Position numbers and translations under genes: made by a program. Source: Paramylibacter kogurei (GTDB lineage Bacteria; Pseudomonadota; Alphaproteobacteria; Rhodobacterales; Rhodobacteraceae). Taken from it: 64,000 nucleotides of DNA. The DNA lies in NCBI RefSeq assembly GCF_002742285.1, contig NZ_MDGM01000012.1, forward strand, positions 496,001 through 560,000, in the 5' to 3' direction. Of this stretch, positions 54,581-63,214 are shown piece after piece; within the stretch, counting starts at the first letter, position 1, and each line of letters begins with the position of its first letter. The notes beneath the pieces are model-generated. The model was not told the origin of the DNA and made no database searches. It was given only the letters and a program-made list of their open reading frames with translations.

Positions 54581-55323
54581 CGCACGGCCTCTATCGGGCC
54601 TTCTGCGCGACCATTTAAAAATTGATCTAGGTAGGGATTGTTTGAATGTTCCAATTGATCAATCGGGCCTGTCCATTGAACCGAACCATCGTGCAACATT
54701 GCAACCTGATCAGCAATCGCGCGAACAGATGACATATCATGCGTAATGGTCATGGCGGTGGCGCCAATTTCCACAACAATTTCGCGGATCAAATCATTGA
54801 TAACGCCAGACATTATCGGATCAAGCCCTGTGGTCGGTTCATCAAAAAAGATAATCTGAGGTTCCGCCGCAATCGCCCGTGCAAGCCCCACACGTTTTTG
54901 CATCCCACCGGACAATTCAGCGGGGTAACGATCAGCCACATCCGATTTCAATCCAACACGGCGCAGCTTTTCAATGGCCACGTCACGCGCATCGGTTTTG
55001 GACAATTTCAACGGCCCGCGTTGCAAACGAAACGCCACGTTTTGCCAAACGGAAAGGCTATCGAATAACGCGCCCCCTTGGAATAACATGCCAAATTGCG
55101 CCAAGAATGTATCGCGATCACCCTTTGTCGCATCTTTGCCGTTCACTGTGATTGTGCCGCTGTCGGGCGTGATTAGCCCCAAAATGCATTTCAACAACAC
55201 AGATTTCCCCGTGCCCGAGCCGCCGATAATGACCATGCTTTCGCCTTTGCCAATCGACATATCAACCCCGTTTAAAACGCGGTTATCACCAAATGCTTTG
55301 TGGAGGTTTTCAACGGTAATCAT
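54577..55323 (-). CDS. mlaF: MlaF-like ABC transporter ATP-binding protein
   Basis: ATPase of a phospholipid-trafficking ABC system. The 248-residue protein has Walker A GGSGTGKSVLLK, Q-loop LFQGGALFDSLSV (MlaF-type), signature LSGGMQKRVGLARAI and Walker B IIFFDEPTTGLDP. ATG 55323 overlaps the mlaE stop in an ATGA junction. No mlaD-like gene follows, which is unusual for a complete mla operon. Confidence 0.92.
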   Translation of the reverse strand: MITVENLHKAFGDNRVLNGVDMSIGKGESMVIIGGSGTGKSVLLKCILGLITPDSGTITVNGKDATKGDRDTFLAQFGMLFQGGALFDSLSVWQNVAFRLQRGPLKLSKTDARDVAIEKLRRVGLKSDVADRYPAELSGGMQKRVGLARAIAAEPQIIFFDEPTTGLDPIMSGVINDLIREIVVEIGATAMTITHDMSSVRAIADQVAMLHDGSVQWTGPIDQLEHSNNPYLDQFLNGRAEGPIEAVR

Positions 55324-56114
55324 GCGGAAAAGAACAACTCTGTTAATGTGTAATTGGCGGCCAAGATTAGTACAGATGCCGCAACCACGGATGTTTTGGT
55401 GGCCTTGCCCACACCCTGTGCACCGCGATCTGATTGCATGCCGTAATAACACCCCATCAATGCGGCGATCACACCAAATGCGGCACCTTTGACTAGGCTA
55501 GAAATGATATCCATCGCCTCTAAAAAATCAGCGGTGTTTTGCAAATACGCAGCCGCATTAAAACCAAGCCGCCCCGTGGCCACAAAATACCCGCCCATGA
55601 TCCCAATGATATCGCCAATGCCCACCAAAATCGGTACAACACAAAGTGCGGCCAAAACCCGAGGAACGGTCAGATATTTCATCGGATTGGTGGAAAGGGT
55701 TGTCAGCGCATCAAGCTGTTCGGTCACCTTCATCGTCGCAATTTCTGCGGCAATAGACGAGGTCACACGCGCAGCAATCATCAGGCCAACCAAAACGGGG
55801 CCAAGTTCACGCACCATGCCAACGGCGACGATTTGGGGAACAACGGCCTCTGCATTAAAACGCGCACCACCTGCATAGATTTGCAAGGCAAGTGCAGCGC
55901 CAGTGAACACCGCAGTCAATCCCACAACTGGCAAGCTGAAATATCCGATATGCAACAATTGTTGTGCGAATTCTTTGGGGTAAAAGGGTGGGCGAAAAAT
56001 ATGGCTGATGCTGCTGAGTGTGAAAATCACAACACGGCCAATGGATGCAAACATGCCCAATGTCGCCGCGCCAATTGCACCCAGAAATCCGTTAATCCAA
56101 GACACCAATATCAT
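55320..56114 (-). CDS. mlaE: MlaE-like ABC transporter permease
   Basis: Permease of the lipid-trafficking ABC system paired with mlaF. The 264-residue product has five or six helices and the family segments IYAGGARFNAEAVVPQIVAV and VRELGPVLVGLMIAARVTSS, in parts, plus AEIATMKVTEQLDAL. ATG 56114 has GAGGGT upstream and lies eight bases after the alr stop, so alr-mlaE-mlaF form an operon. Confidence 0.93.
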   Translation of the reverse strand: MILVSWINGFLGAIGAATLGMFASIGRVVIFTLSSISHIFRPPFYPKEFAQQLLHIGYFSLPVVGLTAVFTGAALALQIYAGGARFNAEAVVPQIVAVGMVRELGPVLVGLMIAARVTSSIAAEIATMKVTEQLDALTTLSTNPMKYLTVPRVLAALCVVPILVGIGDIIGIMGGYFVATGRLGFNAAAYLQNTADFLEAMDIISSLVKGAAFGVIAALMGCYYGMQSDRGAQGVGKATKTSVVAASVLILAANYTLTELFFSA

Positions 56115-56121
56115 TGTACCC

Positions 56122-57165
56122 TCATGCCCCGCCGATATAGCGCCGCGCATAACGGCCACCAAGCGAGGTTAAAATCTCATACCCGATTGTGCCTGCGGCA
56201 TTTGCCAAATCTTCAATCGTTTGGGTGCTGTTTAACAGGTGCAGTTCATTTGGAACAGTGTCCAAATCGGTGACATCAACGGTCAACAAATCCATCGAAA
56301 CCCGCCCAATCAACGGGCAAGGGGTGTCGCCTGCGAATAATGATACAGGATTGTGACCCATTGCGCGGATCAATCCATCGGCATAGCCAGCTGCCAGTGT
56401 GGCAACAACGCTGTCGCGTTTTGCGGTCCATGTTGCGGAATATCCAACGGTTTCACCCTTGGCCACTTTGCGGGTTTGGATCACGGGAATGGCCAGATGT
56501 GCAACCGGTTTTGCATCCGCAAATGGAAACCCACCATAAAGACCAACACCAGGGCGACAAAGATCAAAATGATAATCCGCGCCCAGCAATGTTCCACCCG
56601 TCGCAGCAAGCGAACGACGGGTGTTCACCCCATCGGTCATGGCATGAAACGCGGCCAATTGTGCGGAATTTTGGGGGTGTGTTGGTTCATCGGCACATGC
56701 CAGATGGCTGATGATCAAATCCGCATCATTTGCCGCATCTTTAACACCCATAAATTCGTCGGGTTCCAACCCCAAACGGTTCATGCCTGTGTCCAATTGT
56801 AAACCATATGCCAAATCAGAGGTTTCGTTGCGAAACCTTGTGACCTGTTCTGGCGCGTTGAGCATTGGGATCAGGTTATAGTCACGAATGGGTTGTGCAT
56901 CTGTCAGCATCATGCCCGATAGAACATAGATTTTTGCATCATTCCCAACGGATTTACGAATAATGATGCCTTCTTCGGCAAGGGCGACAAAGAAACTCTT
57001 TACGCCTGCGCGATGCAATGATTTTGCAACCACATCCGCGCCAAGCCCGTATGCATCGGCCTTGATCACCGCCGCTGTTTCGATATTTGGCGCAGATTTA
57101 CCATCAAGCGCGCGCCAATTTTGCGCAATCGCATCAAGATCAATTGTTAACGTCGCTGTTGCCAT
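56122..57165 (-). CDS. alr: Alanine racemase
   Basis: A PLP-dependent enzyme making D-alanine for peptidoglycan. The 347-residue protein has the PLP-lysine motif AVIKADAYGLGA (about residues 33-44), QLDTGMNRLG and RPGVGLYGG, plus the catalytic Tyr region TVGYSATW and the C-terminal RVSMDLLTVDVT. ATG 57165 has AAAGGAA upstream. dnaB lies one gene further along the strand, beyond the inserted Hint gene. Confidence 0.96.
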   Translation of the reverse strand: MATATLTIDLDAIAQNWRALDGKSAPNIETAAVIKADAYGLGADVVAKSLHRAGVKSFFVALAEEGIIIRKSVGNDAKIYVLSGMMLTDAQPIRDYNLIPMLNAPEQVTRFRNETSDLAYGLQLDTGMNRLGLEPDEFMGVKDAANDADLIISHLACADEPTHPQNSAQLAAFHAMTDGVNTRRSLAATGGTLLGADYHFDLCRPGVGLYGGFPFADAKPVAHLAIPVIQTRKVAKGETVGYSATWTAKRDSVVATLAAGYADGLIRAMGHNPVSLFAGDTPCPLIGRVSMDLLTVDVTDLDTVPNELHLLNSTQTIEDLANAAGTIGYEILTSLGGRYARRYIGGA

Positions 57166-57365
57166 CACCAATTCCTTTGTTGGGATGCATTGGCCACAGC
57201 CAGCGTTCAAGGTCAAGTGTGGCATGTTGGTGCAGGTATCAAGGATATCCATCTGTCATGCCAAAATTTCCCGATTTGATTGATTTTACGGACGGAAGCT
57301 AAACTTATAATTGTTTAACATCAACACGATAGCGTGAAATTGCTTGGTTCTGCCACAATTCAATA

Positions 57366-57387
57366 CTAATTTATAGATGTAAATTAG
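57366..57387. repeat. 8-bp inverted repeat in the Hint-gene leader
   Basis: CTAATTTA and TAAATTAG around a 6-base centre, directly followed by TTTTT, ending 16 bases before the GGAGG ribosome-binding site of the Hint gene. It is either an operator or a weak attenuator. Confidence 0.35.
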
Positions 57388-57414
57388 TTTTTGGACTCCG
57401 CACAGGAGGCGTAA

Positions 57415-58464
57415 ATGCCGACAACATATAGCGCCGTCTTTTTGGGCAATATTCCGGATTTAGATCCAACCGAAACGAACGGCAATTCAGAGAATGCGTC
57501 AACCATCGTTGGGTCAACTTTTGGTTCCGCTGGGGCGCCATTGTATGATGAAATCGTCACGATGACCGCCAACAACACCAATGGCGATACGGTTATCGAA
57601 GACAATGATTTTAACCAGACTGCCGGTAATTTAGAAACCTTTACCATTGATAATGACGGGGTTGTCACAACGATTTCCCCCGACAGCACCCAAGTTTATA
57701 ACGCAACAGTCAATTTCGCCGATGGTAGCACGGCAAATGTCACCGCCGTTTTGGTGCAAATGTCCAATGGGGACTTATATCTATTCCCAGAAATTACCGC
57801 CAATGCGGATAACACATTGTTTGAATCCCAAGCGATGGAAAGCATCACTCTTGATGGCTTGATCGGTGATAATTTTGATATCACCGCCAATCGCAATGAC
57901 ACGCAATTTGTGTGTTTCCTGCGTGGAACATTGATAAAAACGGATAAAAAATATTGCCCGGTCGAAGAATTACGCGTCGGGCAAAAAATTCGCACCAAAG
58001 ATAATGGTTTTCAAACCATCCGCTGGATCGGTCGTAGCCGCGTCAGCGGAGGCGGCGTGAATGCACCAGTGCGGATCAAAAAAGGCGCTTTGGGCAATCG
58101 TCGCGATTTGTGTGTTTCCCAACAACACCGCATGTTTTTACAAGATTGGCGTGCGGATTTATTGTTTGGCGAAAATCAGGTTTTGGTGCCTGCAAAATCA
58201 TTGGTGAACGATCATTCAATCATCGTTGAAGAACGCGAAGAGGTGGAATATTTCCACATCTTGTTCGATCAACATGAAATCATTTTCGCCGAAGGTATTC
58301 CAACCGAAAGCTTTCACCCACAAGCAATGGGATTGTCAAAGTTAGAGGATGCAACACGCGAGGAATTGCTGCGCCTCTTTCCAGAGCTTGCGAAAAATCA
58401 ATCGCATTACGGTCAAACCGCACGCATTGCGTTGCGCGAACACGAAGCCGCGTTATTGCAATAA
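57415..58464 (+). CDS. Hint-domain (Hedgehog/intein-type) protein
   Basis: The 349-residue product has an N-terminal acidic, Thr/Asn-rich strand region (about residues 1-160) and a Hint domain. The domain begins at Cys167 (VCFLRGTLIKTDKKYCPVEE), followed by VGQKIRTKDNGFQTIRWIGR and LCVSQQHRMF. Proteins of this layout are common in roseobacters and are thought to be secreted and to self-process at the Cys. No signal peptide is seen. It interrupts the dnaB-alr neighbourhood and runs opposite to it. AGGAGG precedes the ATG. Confidence 0.88.
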   Translation: MPTTYSAVFLGNIPDLDPTETNGNSENASTIVGSTFGSAGAPLYDEIVTMTANNTNGDTVIEDNDFNQTAGNLETFTIDNDGVVTTISPDSTQVYNATVNFADGSTANVTAVLVQMSNGDLYLFPEITANADNTLFESQAMESITLDGLIGDNFDITANRNDTQFVCFLRGTLIKTDKKYCPVEELRVGQKIRTKDNGFQTIRWIGRSRVSGGGVNAPVRIKKGALGNRRDLCVSQQHRMFLQDWRADLLFGENQVLVPAKSLVNDHSIIVEEREEVEYFHILFDQHEIIFAEGIPTESFHPQAMGLSKLEDATREELLRLFPELAKNQSHYGQTARIALREHEAALLQ

Positions 58465-59964
58465 CTAAAAGCTGTCTTCGCCACCGCCTTGTTGCCATGC
58501 TTGTGCAAGATTGCCAAAGCGGGTGAATTGGCCTTCGAATGATAATTCCACGGTGCCGATGGGGCCGTGGCGTTGTTTGCCGATTACGACCTCTGCCTTT
58601 CCGTGCAATGCTTCCATTTCTTCTTGCCAGATCATCATTTTATCCGCTTCGTGATCACCCGGTTTTTCGCGCTCTTTGTAATATTCTTCGCGATACACGA
58701 ACATGACGATATCGGCGTCTTGTTCGATCGAACCAGATTCACGCAAGTCAGAAAGCTGTGGGCGTTTATCTTCACGGCTTTCAACCTGACGCGAAAGCTG
58801 AGACAGGGCAATCACGGGGATGTCTAATTCCTTGGCGATGGCCTTTAACCCTTGAGTGATTTCCGACACCTCGTTTACGCGGCTGTCTTTGGCCGATGCC
58901 GGACGAACAAGTTGTAGATAATCCACCATTAACACATCAAGCCCATGTGTACGTTTCAAACGACGCGCGCGCGCGGCAAGTTGGCTAATCGGAAGTGCAG
59001 CGGTATCGTCAATATAAAGCGGGCAAGTTTCCAAATCTTTGGCCGCTTGCACAAAGCGGCGGAATTCTTCTTCGGTCATATCACCAGAACGGATCTGTTG
59101 TGATGGAACCTCTGCGGCCTCTGATAATATCCGCCCAGCCAATTGTTCGGCTGACATTTCGAGCGAATAAAATCCAACAACGCCACCCTCTACCGCGCCT
59201 TCTGTACCATCAGCGGTGATGCCTTTTTTATATGCTTTGGCAACATTAAAGGCGATGTTGGTCGCAAGCGAGGTTTTCCCCATTGATGGGCGGCCGGCAA
59301 GAATAATCAAATCGGAACGGTGTAAACCGCCCAGTTTTTTATCCATATCACGCAGGCCCGTTGAAATCCCTGCCAAACCGCCATCACGTTGATAGGCGGC
59401 GTTGGCTTGCGTCACGGCCTCTGTCACCGCTTGTAAGAAACTTTGAAATCCGCTTTCGACTTGGCCTTGTTCGGACAGGCTGTATAATTTTTGCTCGGCC
59501 TCAACAATTTGGTCTTTGGGTTCTGATGCGACCTCAATATTAGCGGCCTTTTGCGAAATCTCTTCGCCGATGGACATTAGATCACGGCGAATGGCCATGT
59601 CATAAATCATTTGTGCATAATCACGCGCGGCGAAAACAGACACAGATGCACCCGCAAGACGCGCCAGATACGCAGGGCCGCCCAGTTCGGCCAGACCTTC
59701 GTCGTCTTCCATAAATGCCTTGATGGTGACAGGGGAGGCGAGCGCGTTTTTTTGAATACGCGCAGAGATAACTTGAAAGATGCGACCATGCACAGGATCA
59801 AAGAAATGGATGTCTTTGACAACGGATGCAATGCGATCATACACATCGTTATTCACCAACAATGCGCCCAACAATGCCTGTTCAGCCTCGATATTATGGG
59901 GCAGGGTTGGTGATTCTGATGCTTCGGCGGGGACACCGTTGCCTAACGCGCTAATCTCATTCAT
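58465..59964 (-). CDS. dnaB: Replicative DNA helicase DnaB
   Basis: A hexameric fork helicase. The 499-residue protein has the N-terminal primase-interacting domain (LPHNIEAEQALLGALLVNN), a linker and the RecA-like helicase domain. The latter shows Walker A AGRPSMGKTSLA (about residues 219-230), MVDYLQL Walker B, and LSQLSRQVESR followed by LRESGSIEQDAD. No intein is inserted. Its stop directly abuts the convergent Hint gene stop. Two DnaA boxes lie upstream of its start. Confidence 0.97.
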   Translation of the reverse strand: MNEISALGNGVPAEASESPTLPHNIEAEQALLGALLVNNDVYDRIASVVKDIHFFDPVHGRIFQVISARIQKNALASPVTIKAFMEDDEGLAELGGPAYLARLAGASVSVFAARDYAQMIYDMAIRRDLMSIGEEISQKAANIEVASEPKDQIVEAEQKLYSLSEQGQVESGFQSFLQAVTEAVTQANAAYQRDGGLAGISTGLRDMDKKLGGLHRSDLIILAGRPSMGKTSLATNIAFNVAKAYKKGITADGTEGAVEGGVVGFYSLEMSAEQLAGRILSEAAEVPSQQIRSGDMTEEEFRRFVQAAKDLETCPLYIDDTAALPISQLAARARRLKRTHGLDVLMVDYLQLVRPASAKDSRVNEVSEITQGLKAIAKELDIPVIALSQLSRQVESREDKRPQLSDLRESGSIEQDADIVMFVYREEYYKEREKPGDHEADKMMIWQEEMEALHGKAEVVIGKQRHGPIGTVELSFEGQFTRFGNLAQAWQQGGGEDSF

Positions 59965-60037
59965 GAATTTCTGCTCGCCGCTGGATTATGGTTTTTCTGA
60001 TTAAAATCACTATGCCACAAATTGGTTGCAGAAGCTA

Positions 60038-60057
60038 TCTGGATAAGCTGTGGATAA
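60038..60057. promoter_or_regulatory. Pair of DnaA boxes upstream of dnaB
   Basis: TGTGGATAA (60049-60057) is the exact reverse complement of the consensus DnaA box TTATCCACA, and TCTGGATAA (60038-60046) differs at one base. They are 11 bp apart, in the 110-base gap between pyrC and dnaB, 75-95 bases upstream of the dnaB start. This suggests DnaA control of dnaB transcription. Confidence 0.55.
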
Positions 60058-60074
60058 GGTGTGAATTACGAAAA

Positions 60075-61115
60075 TTACGCGACTTTCCAATGTAAATCGA
60101 AACCTGGATCGAACACGGTGACGGTGCTGTCTGCTGTTTCAATCTTGCTTGGATAGACCACGGGAGCATCCGATTTCACCAGTGTAATTTTGCTGTCATT
60201 CACCGGTAAATTGTAATGTTCAGGGCCATTGAGGCTGGTGAATTTTTCTAATTTATCCAACGCATTTGCGGCCTCAAACACATGCGCAAGACATGACATG
60301 GTATTGGTTGCGGTGAAGCAGCCCGCACAGCCACATGCGTTTTCTTTGGTGGGGTCAGTGTGCGGTGCACTATCAGTGCCAAGGAAAAATCGTGCATCAC
60401 CCGATGTTGCTGCATCCACCAGTGCAACGCGGTGGGTTTCGCGTTTGGCAACTGGTAAACAATAATAATGCGGTTTTATTCCACCCACCAAGATGTGGTT
60501 GCGGTTGATAATCAAATGATGCGTTGTGATTGATGCTGCCAAGTTGCGATCCGCCGATTTCACATAATCCACCCCGTTTTTGGTGGTGATATGTTCTGAT
60601 GTTATTCGCAATTCGGGCAATGCATTGCGCAATGGATCAAGGATGGTTTCCAAGAACACAGCCTCGCGATCGAAAATATCAACCTCTGGATTCGTCACCT
60701 CGCCGTGGATGCACAGGTTGCATCCGATTGCGGCCATACGTTCCAAAACGGGCATAACATTTTTGATGTTGGATACACCCGCATCGGAATTGGTGGTTGC
60801 ACCCGCAGGATAATATTTCACTGCATTGATCAGCCCGTCATGAAATGCCGCCGCCACATCATCTGGATCTGTGTTTTCAGTAAGATACAGCGTCATCAGC
60901 GGTTTAAAATCGGAACCATCGGGCAATGCGCCCATGATGCGATCACGATATGCGCTTGCGTCTTTGGCGGTGACAACTGGTGGCACCAAGTTTGGCATGA
61001 TAATCGCGCGTGCAAAATCACGTGCGGTTTCGGGTAACACGGCGCGCAACATATCACCATCACGCAAATGCAAATGCCAATCGTCAGGGCGGGTAATGGT
61101 GATGGATTTTGTCAT
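60075..61115 (-). CDS. pyrC: Dihydroorotase (class II)
   Basis: A zinc enzyme of pyrimidine synthesis that cyclises carbamoyl-aspartate. The 346-residue protein begins with [12 protein letters not shown] (metal His pair, about residues 12-23). [15 protein letters not shown] contains the lysine expected to be carboxylated, and further ligand regions are [20 protein letters not shown] and FLGTDSAPH. The length fits the E. coli PyrC type. It has its own upstream region, shared divergently with the FMN riboswitch. Confidence 0.96.
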   Translation of the reverse strand: MTKSITITRPDDWHLHLRDGDMLRAVLPETARDFARAIIMPNLVPPVVTAKDASAYRDRIMGALPDGSDFKPLMTLYLTENTDPDDVAAAFHDGLINAVKYYPAGATTNSDAGVSNIKNVMPVLERMAAIGCNLCIHGEVTNPEVDIFDREAVFLETILDPLRNALPELRITSEHITTKNGVDYVKSADRNLAASITTHHLIINRNHILVGGIKPHYYCLPVAKRETHRVALVDAATSGDARFFLGTDSAPHTDPTKENACGCAGCFTATNTMSCLAHVFEAANALDKLEKFTSLNGPEHYNLPVNDSKITLVKSDAPVVYPSKIETADSTVTVFDPGFDLHWKVA

Positions 61116-61297
61116 GCTTGGCTCCGTAAATCTGTTGGGTGTTGTTTAACGGTGCATGGTGCATATGTGCAATGCGGGATTTCTGGATTTTCGCGAAATT
61201 TGATTGGTGTGTATGGTCGACACTTGCACAGTAAACCCAACGTTACCGTATATTTTTCCCCTTGGCCTGAATTTCAATTTATGCCAAACAACGCATA

Positions 61298-61432
61298 TTC
61301 TCAGGGCGGGGTGTAATTCCCCACCGGCGGTGTTTAAGGAAACTTATCAGCCCGCGAGCGCCTTTTTCGAAAGGGTCAGCAGACTTGGTGCAATCCCAAG
61401 GCCGACAGTGAAAGTCTGGATGAAAGAGAAGG
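61298..61432 (+). promoter_or_regulatory. FMN riboswitch (RFN element)
   Basis: The aptamer hallmarks appear in order: AGGGCGGGGTGTAATTCCCC, ACCGGCGGT, AGCCCGCGAGCG, GGTCAGCAGACTTGGTG, ATCCCAAGGCCGACAGT and AAAGTCTGGATGAAAGAGAA. This is the complete conserved core of the FMN-sensing aptamer. It lies about 90 bases upstream of ribH and should shut off ribH expression when FMN is abundant. The downstream stretch 61433-61510 holds further stems that could act as the expression platform. Confidence 0.95.
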
Positions 61433-61524
61433 GGCAGATGGGGGAATCCGTCTGTCTATCGCTCTGGGTTTTGTCTGGGCGTTTCTTGCGATTGCAAGGC
61501 GTCTTATTGAAAGGAACCTAAACG

Positions 61525-61965
61525 ATGACAAAACCCCTTAAAATTGCTTATGTAAAGGCGCGCTGGCATGCGCCAATCGTTGATCAAACTCAAATTGGGT
61601 TTGAAGCAGAAATGAAATCCCAAGGTGTTGAATGTGATCTGGAAGTGTTTGGCGTGCCAGGTGCATTGGAAATGCCGCTGGTTGCGAAAAAGCTGGCCGC
61701 GACGGGTAAATATGACGGCGTTGTTGCCGCTGCATTGGTGGTGAATGGTGGTATCTATCGCCATGAATTTGTGGCCCAAGCGGTTGTTGATGGCTTGGTT
61801 CAGGCGGGGATGGAAACAGGTGTACCTGTTTATTCTGTCAGCCTGACACCACATGAATTCCAAGAAACGCCAGAGCATATCGAATTTTACACCAAACATT
61901 TCGTGAAAAAAGGTGCCGAGGCAGCGCGCGCCGTGATCATGATGGCAGAATTGGATATCGACTAG
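61525..61965 (+). CDS. ribH: 6,7-dimethyl-8-ribityllumazine synthase, RibH2 type
   Basis: The penultimate step of riboflavin synthesis. The 146-residue protein lacks the usual GAVIRG-type motif and instead has VVNGGIYRHEFVAQAVVDGL (about residues 72-91) and SVSLTPHEFQE. This resembles RibH2 proteins of Brucella and relatives, the second lumazine synthase type. Control by the FMN riboswitch upstream supports the pathway assignment. AAAGGAA precedes the ATG, and a strong terminator follows, so it is a single-gene unit. Confidence 0.93.
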   Translation: MTKPLKIAYVKARWHAPIVDQTQIGFEAEMKSQGVECDLEVFGVPGALEMPLVAKKLAATGKYDGVVAAALVVNGGIYRHEFVAQAVVDGLVQAGMETGVPVYSVSLTPHEFQETPEHIEFYTKHFVKKGAEAARAVIMMAELDID

Positions 61966-61985
61966 TTTCAACAGATGTTGAAATG

Positions 61986-62018
61986 AAAACGGCGCGCAAC
62001 GATTTGCGCGCCGTTTTT
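61986..62018 (+). terminator. Intrinsic terminator of ribH
   Basis: AACGGCGCGCAA pairs with TTGCGCGCCGTT around a CGAT loop and is followed by TTT, 22 bases after the ribH stop. A-rich sequence on its left lets it also stop transcripts from the minus-strand lipoprotein gene. Confidence 0.9.
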
Positions 62019-62033
62019 GTATTCAATAATGAT

Positions 62034-62168
62034 TTACAGTTTTGACATTGGCTCGTCAGTTGTCATCATTGTGTCTTCCATCATTGGTGCTGGCTCTTCT
62101 TTTTTGGCGCACGCAGTTAGAAAGCTGGCAGTCAGAATAAGTAGCAGAGATGTTTTTAGTACAGTCAT
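62034..62168 (-). CDS. Very small lipoprotein (44 residues)
   Basis: The minus-strand frame from ATG 62168 encodes a textbook lipoprotein signal: MTVLKTS, a hydrophobic core LLLILTASF and lipobox LTAC with Cys20. A 24-residue mature peptide follows (AKKEEPAPMMEDTMMTTDEP and a short end). AAGGGAA precedes the start. It is probably a membrane-attached peptide of unknown function. It sits between the ribH terminator and ccmD, where a ccmG gene would often be found. Confidence 0.7.
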   Translation of the reverse strand: MTVLKTSLLLILTASFLTACAKKEEPAPMMEDTMMTTDEPMSKL

Positions 62169-62284
62169 TTCAATTTCCCTTGTTTTTGCCACAATAGGCA
62201 GCGCGAAGCGTTACACCATTATCAGCACAGGTAAAGATATATTGCATTTGAACAGCGATAAATTGCCGTAAGGGTAAGTTTGCT

Positions 62285-62431
62285 CTACTTTTGCGTGTTT
62301 TCCAGCTGGGCCAATCGAGCTTTGGCTTTTTTTGCTTGTGCCAAGCTCCACCCAACAAGGATAACGATCAATGCGATGGATATGCCATACGCAAGCAATA
62401 CTTCTGTGGTGTGTTTTCCAAGATCAACCAT
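62285..62431 (-). CDS. ccmD: Heme exporter protein CcmD
   Basis: A small single-span protein of the cytochrome c maturation system that helps release CcmE from CcmABC. The 48-residue product has one helix (HTTEVLLAYGISIALIVILV region) and a basic, helical C-terminus (AQAKKAKARLAQLE), the normal CcmD plan. It overlaps the end of ccmC by eight bases, which supports the assignment despite weak sequence conservation in the family. Confidence 0.88.
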   Translation of the reverse strand: MVDLGKHTTEVLLAYGISIALIVILVGWSLAQAKKAKARLAQLENTQK

Positions 62432-63155
62432 GTGACCGCCCCCGATTTGCCAGCGCATTGGCTCGTCGCAGGCGAATTTCAGTGCGGGTGCGCAACAAAA
62501 CCAAAGTAATGAATAATAAAACAAATGCGCCAATACAGACCAGCAGTGGAAAATAGAATGCGTTGTCCACATGCTGTTCCTTGTCCAAAGAAAGAGATGC
62601 ACCTTGGTGCAATCCCTGTGACCAAAAATTCACCGCATAGCGTGAGAGCACGGCAAACACAGATCCAACCATACATAGGATTGAGGTAAGATCAGCAGCG
62701 GTGTCCTTATCCTCTATCGCTTCCCAAAGGGCGATATAGCCCAGATAAAACACCAGCAATATTACAAAAGCGGTTAAGCGCGGTTCCCATTCCCAATAGG
62801 TCCCCCAAGTGGGCTTGCCCCAAATTGCACCAGTGGCGATTGCGATCAAAGTCATGGTGATGCCAATGGGCGCGGCGGCCTTGGCGGCCAATGCGGAAAC
62901 GTGGTGGCGTCGGATCAACCAGATCAAAGAGGCAACCAACATCATCACCCATGCATTGATTGCCATCATTGCGGCGGGCACATGCAGGAATATGATTTTA
63001 ACCGTGGCGCCTTGTTTGTAATCGTGGGGCGTGAAAAAGAATCCCCAGATTAATCCAGAAACCAATAACATCGCCGATAAAATCGTAAGCACAGGTAAAA
63101 CGCGCCCCGAGAGCGCCATAAATTTTACTGGATTTGCATATTCCCATAATGACAT
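62424..63155 (-). CDS. ccmC: Heme exporter protein CcmC
   Basis: It delivers heme to CcmE in the periplasm. The 243-residue protein has six helices, with heme-ligand histidines expected in FLHVPAAMM and near VNFWSQGLHQGASL. The tryptophan-rich heme-handling motif reads WGTYWEWEPRLT, with Tyr and Glu where WGxWWxWD is more usual. It is followed by ccmD and preceded by ccmB. Confidence 0.95.
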   Translation of the reverse strand: MSLWEYANPVKFMALSGRVLPVLTILSAMLLVSGLIWGFFFTPHDYKQGATVKIIFLHVPAAMMAINAWVMMLVASLIWLIRRHHVSALAAKAAAPIGITMTLIAIATGAIWGKPTWGTYWEWEPRLTAFVILLVFYLGYIALWEAIEDKDTAADLTSILCMVGSVFAVLSRYAVNFWSQGLHQGASLSLDKEQHVDNAFYFPLLVCIGAFVLLFITLVLLRTRTEIRLRRANALANRGRSHG

Positions 63156-63214
63156 AGGCGGCCTTTTATTTGGTTGGTTTCATCGTCGCAACGGTTCAGA
63201 ACGTCACGCTTGTG

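Noticed and set aside
55539..56273. A 244-codon plus-strand frame opposite mlaE and alr.
   Set aside because: It is antisense to two genes with well-conserved motifs, spans their junction, and is rich in His, Asn and Lys without domain features.
61189..61198. Palindrome TTTCGCGAAA upstream of pyrC.
   Set aside because: A 10-bp palindrome of this composition is weak evidence alone, and no regulator or second copy is visible.
62017..62271. An 84-codon plus-strand frame after ribH.
   Set aside because: It starts at the terminator, has no ribosome-binding site and is antisense to the small lipoprotein gene.
62170..62358. Minus-strand frame ending YIFTCADNGVTLRAAYCGK, faintly like a lysozyme-inhibitor (MliC) strand.
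   Set aside because: It begins inside ccmD in another frame, has no signal peptide and only about 20 suggestive residues; probably chance.
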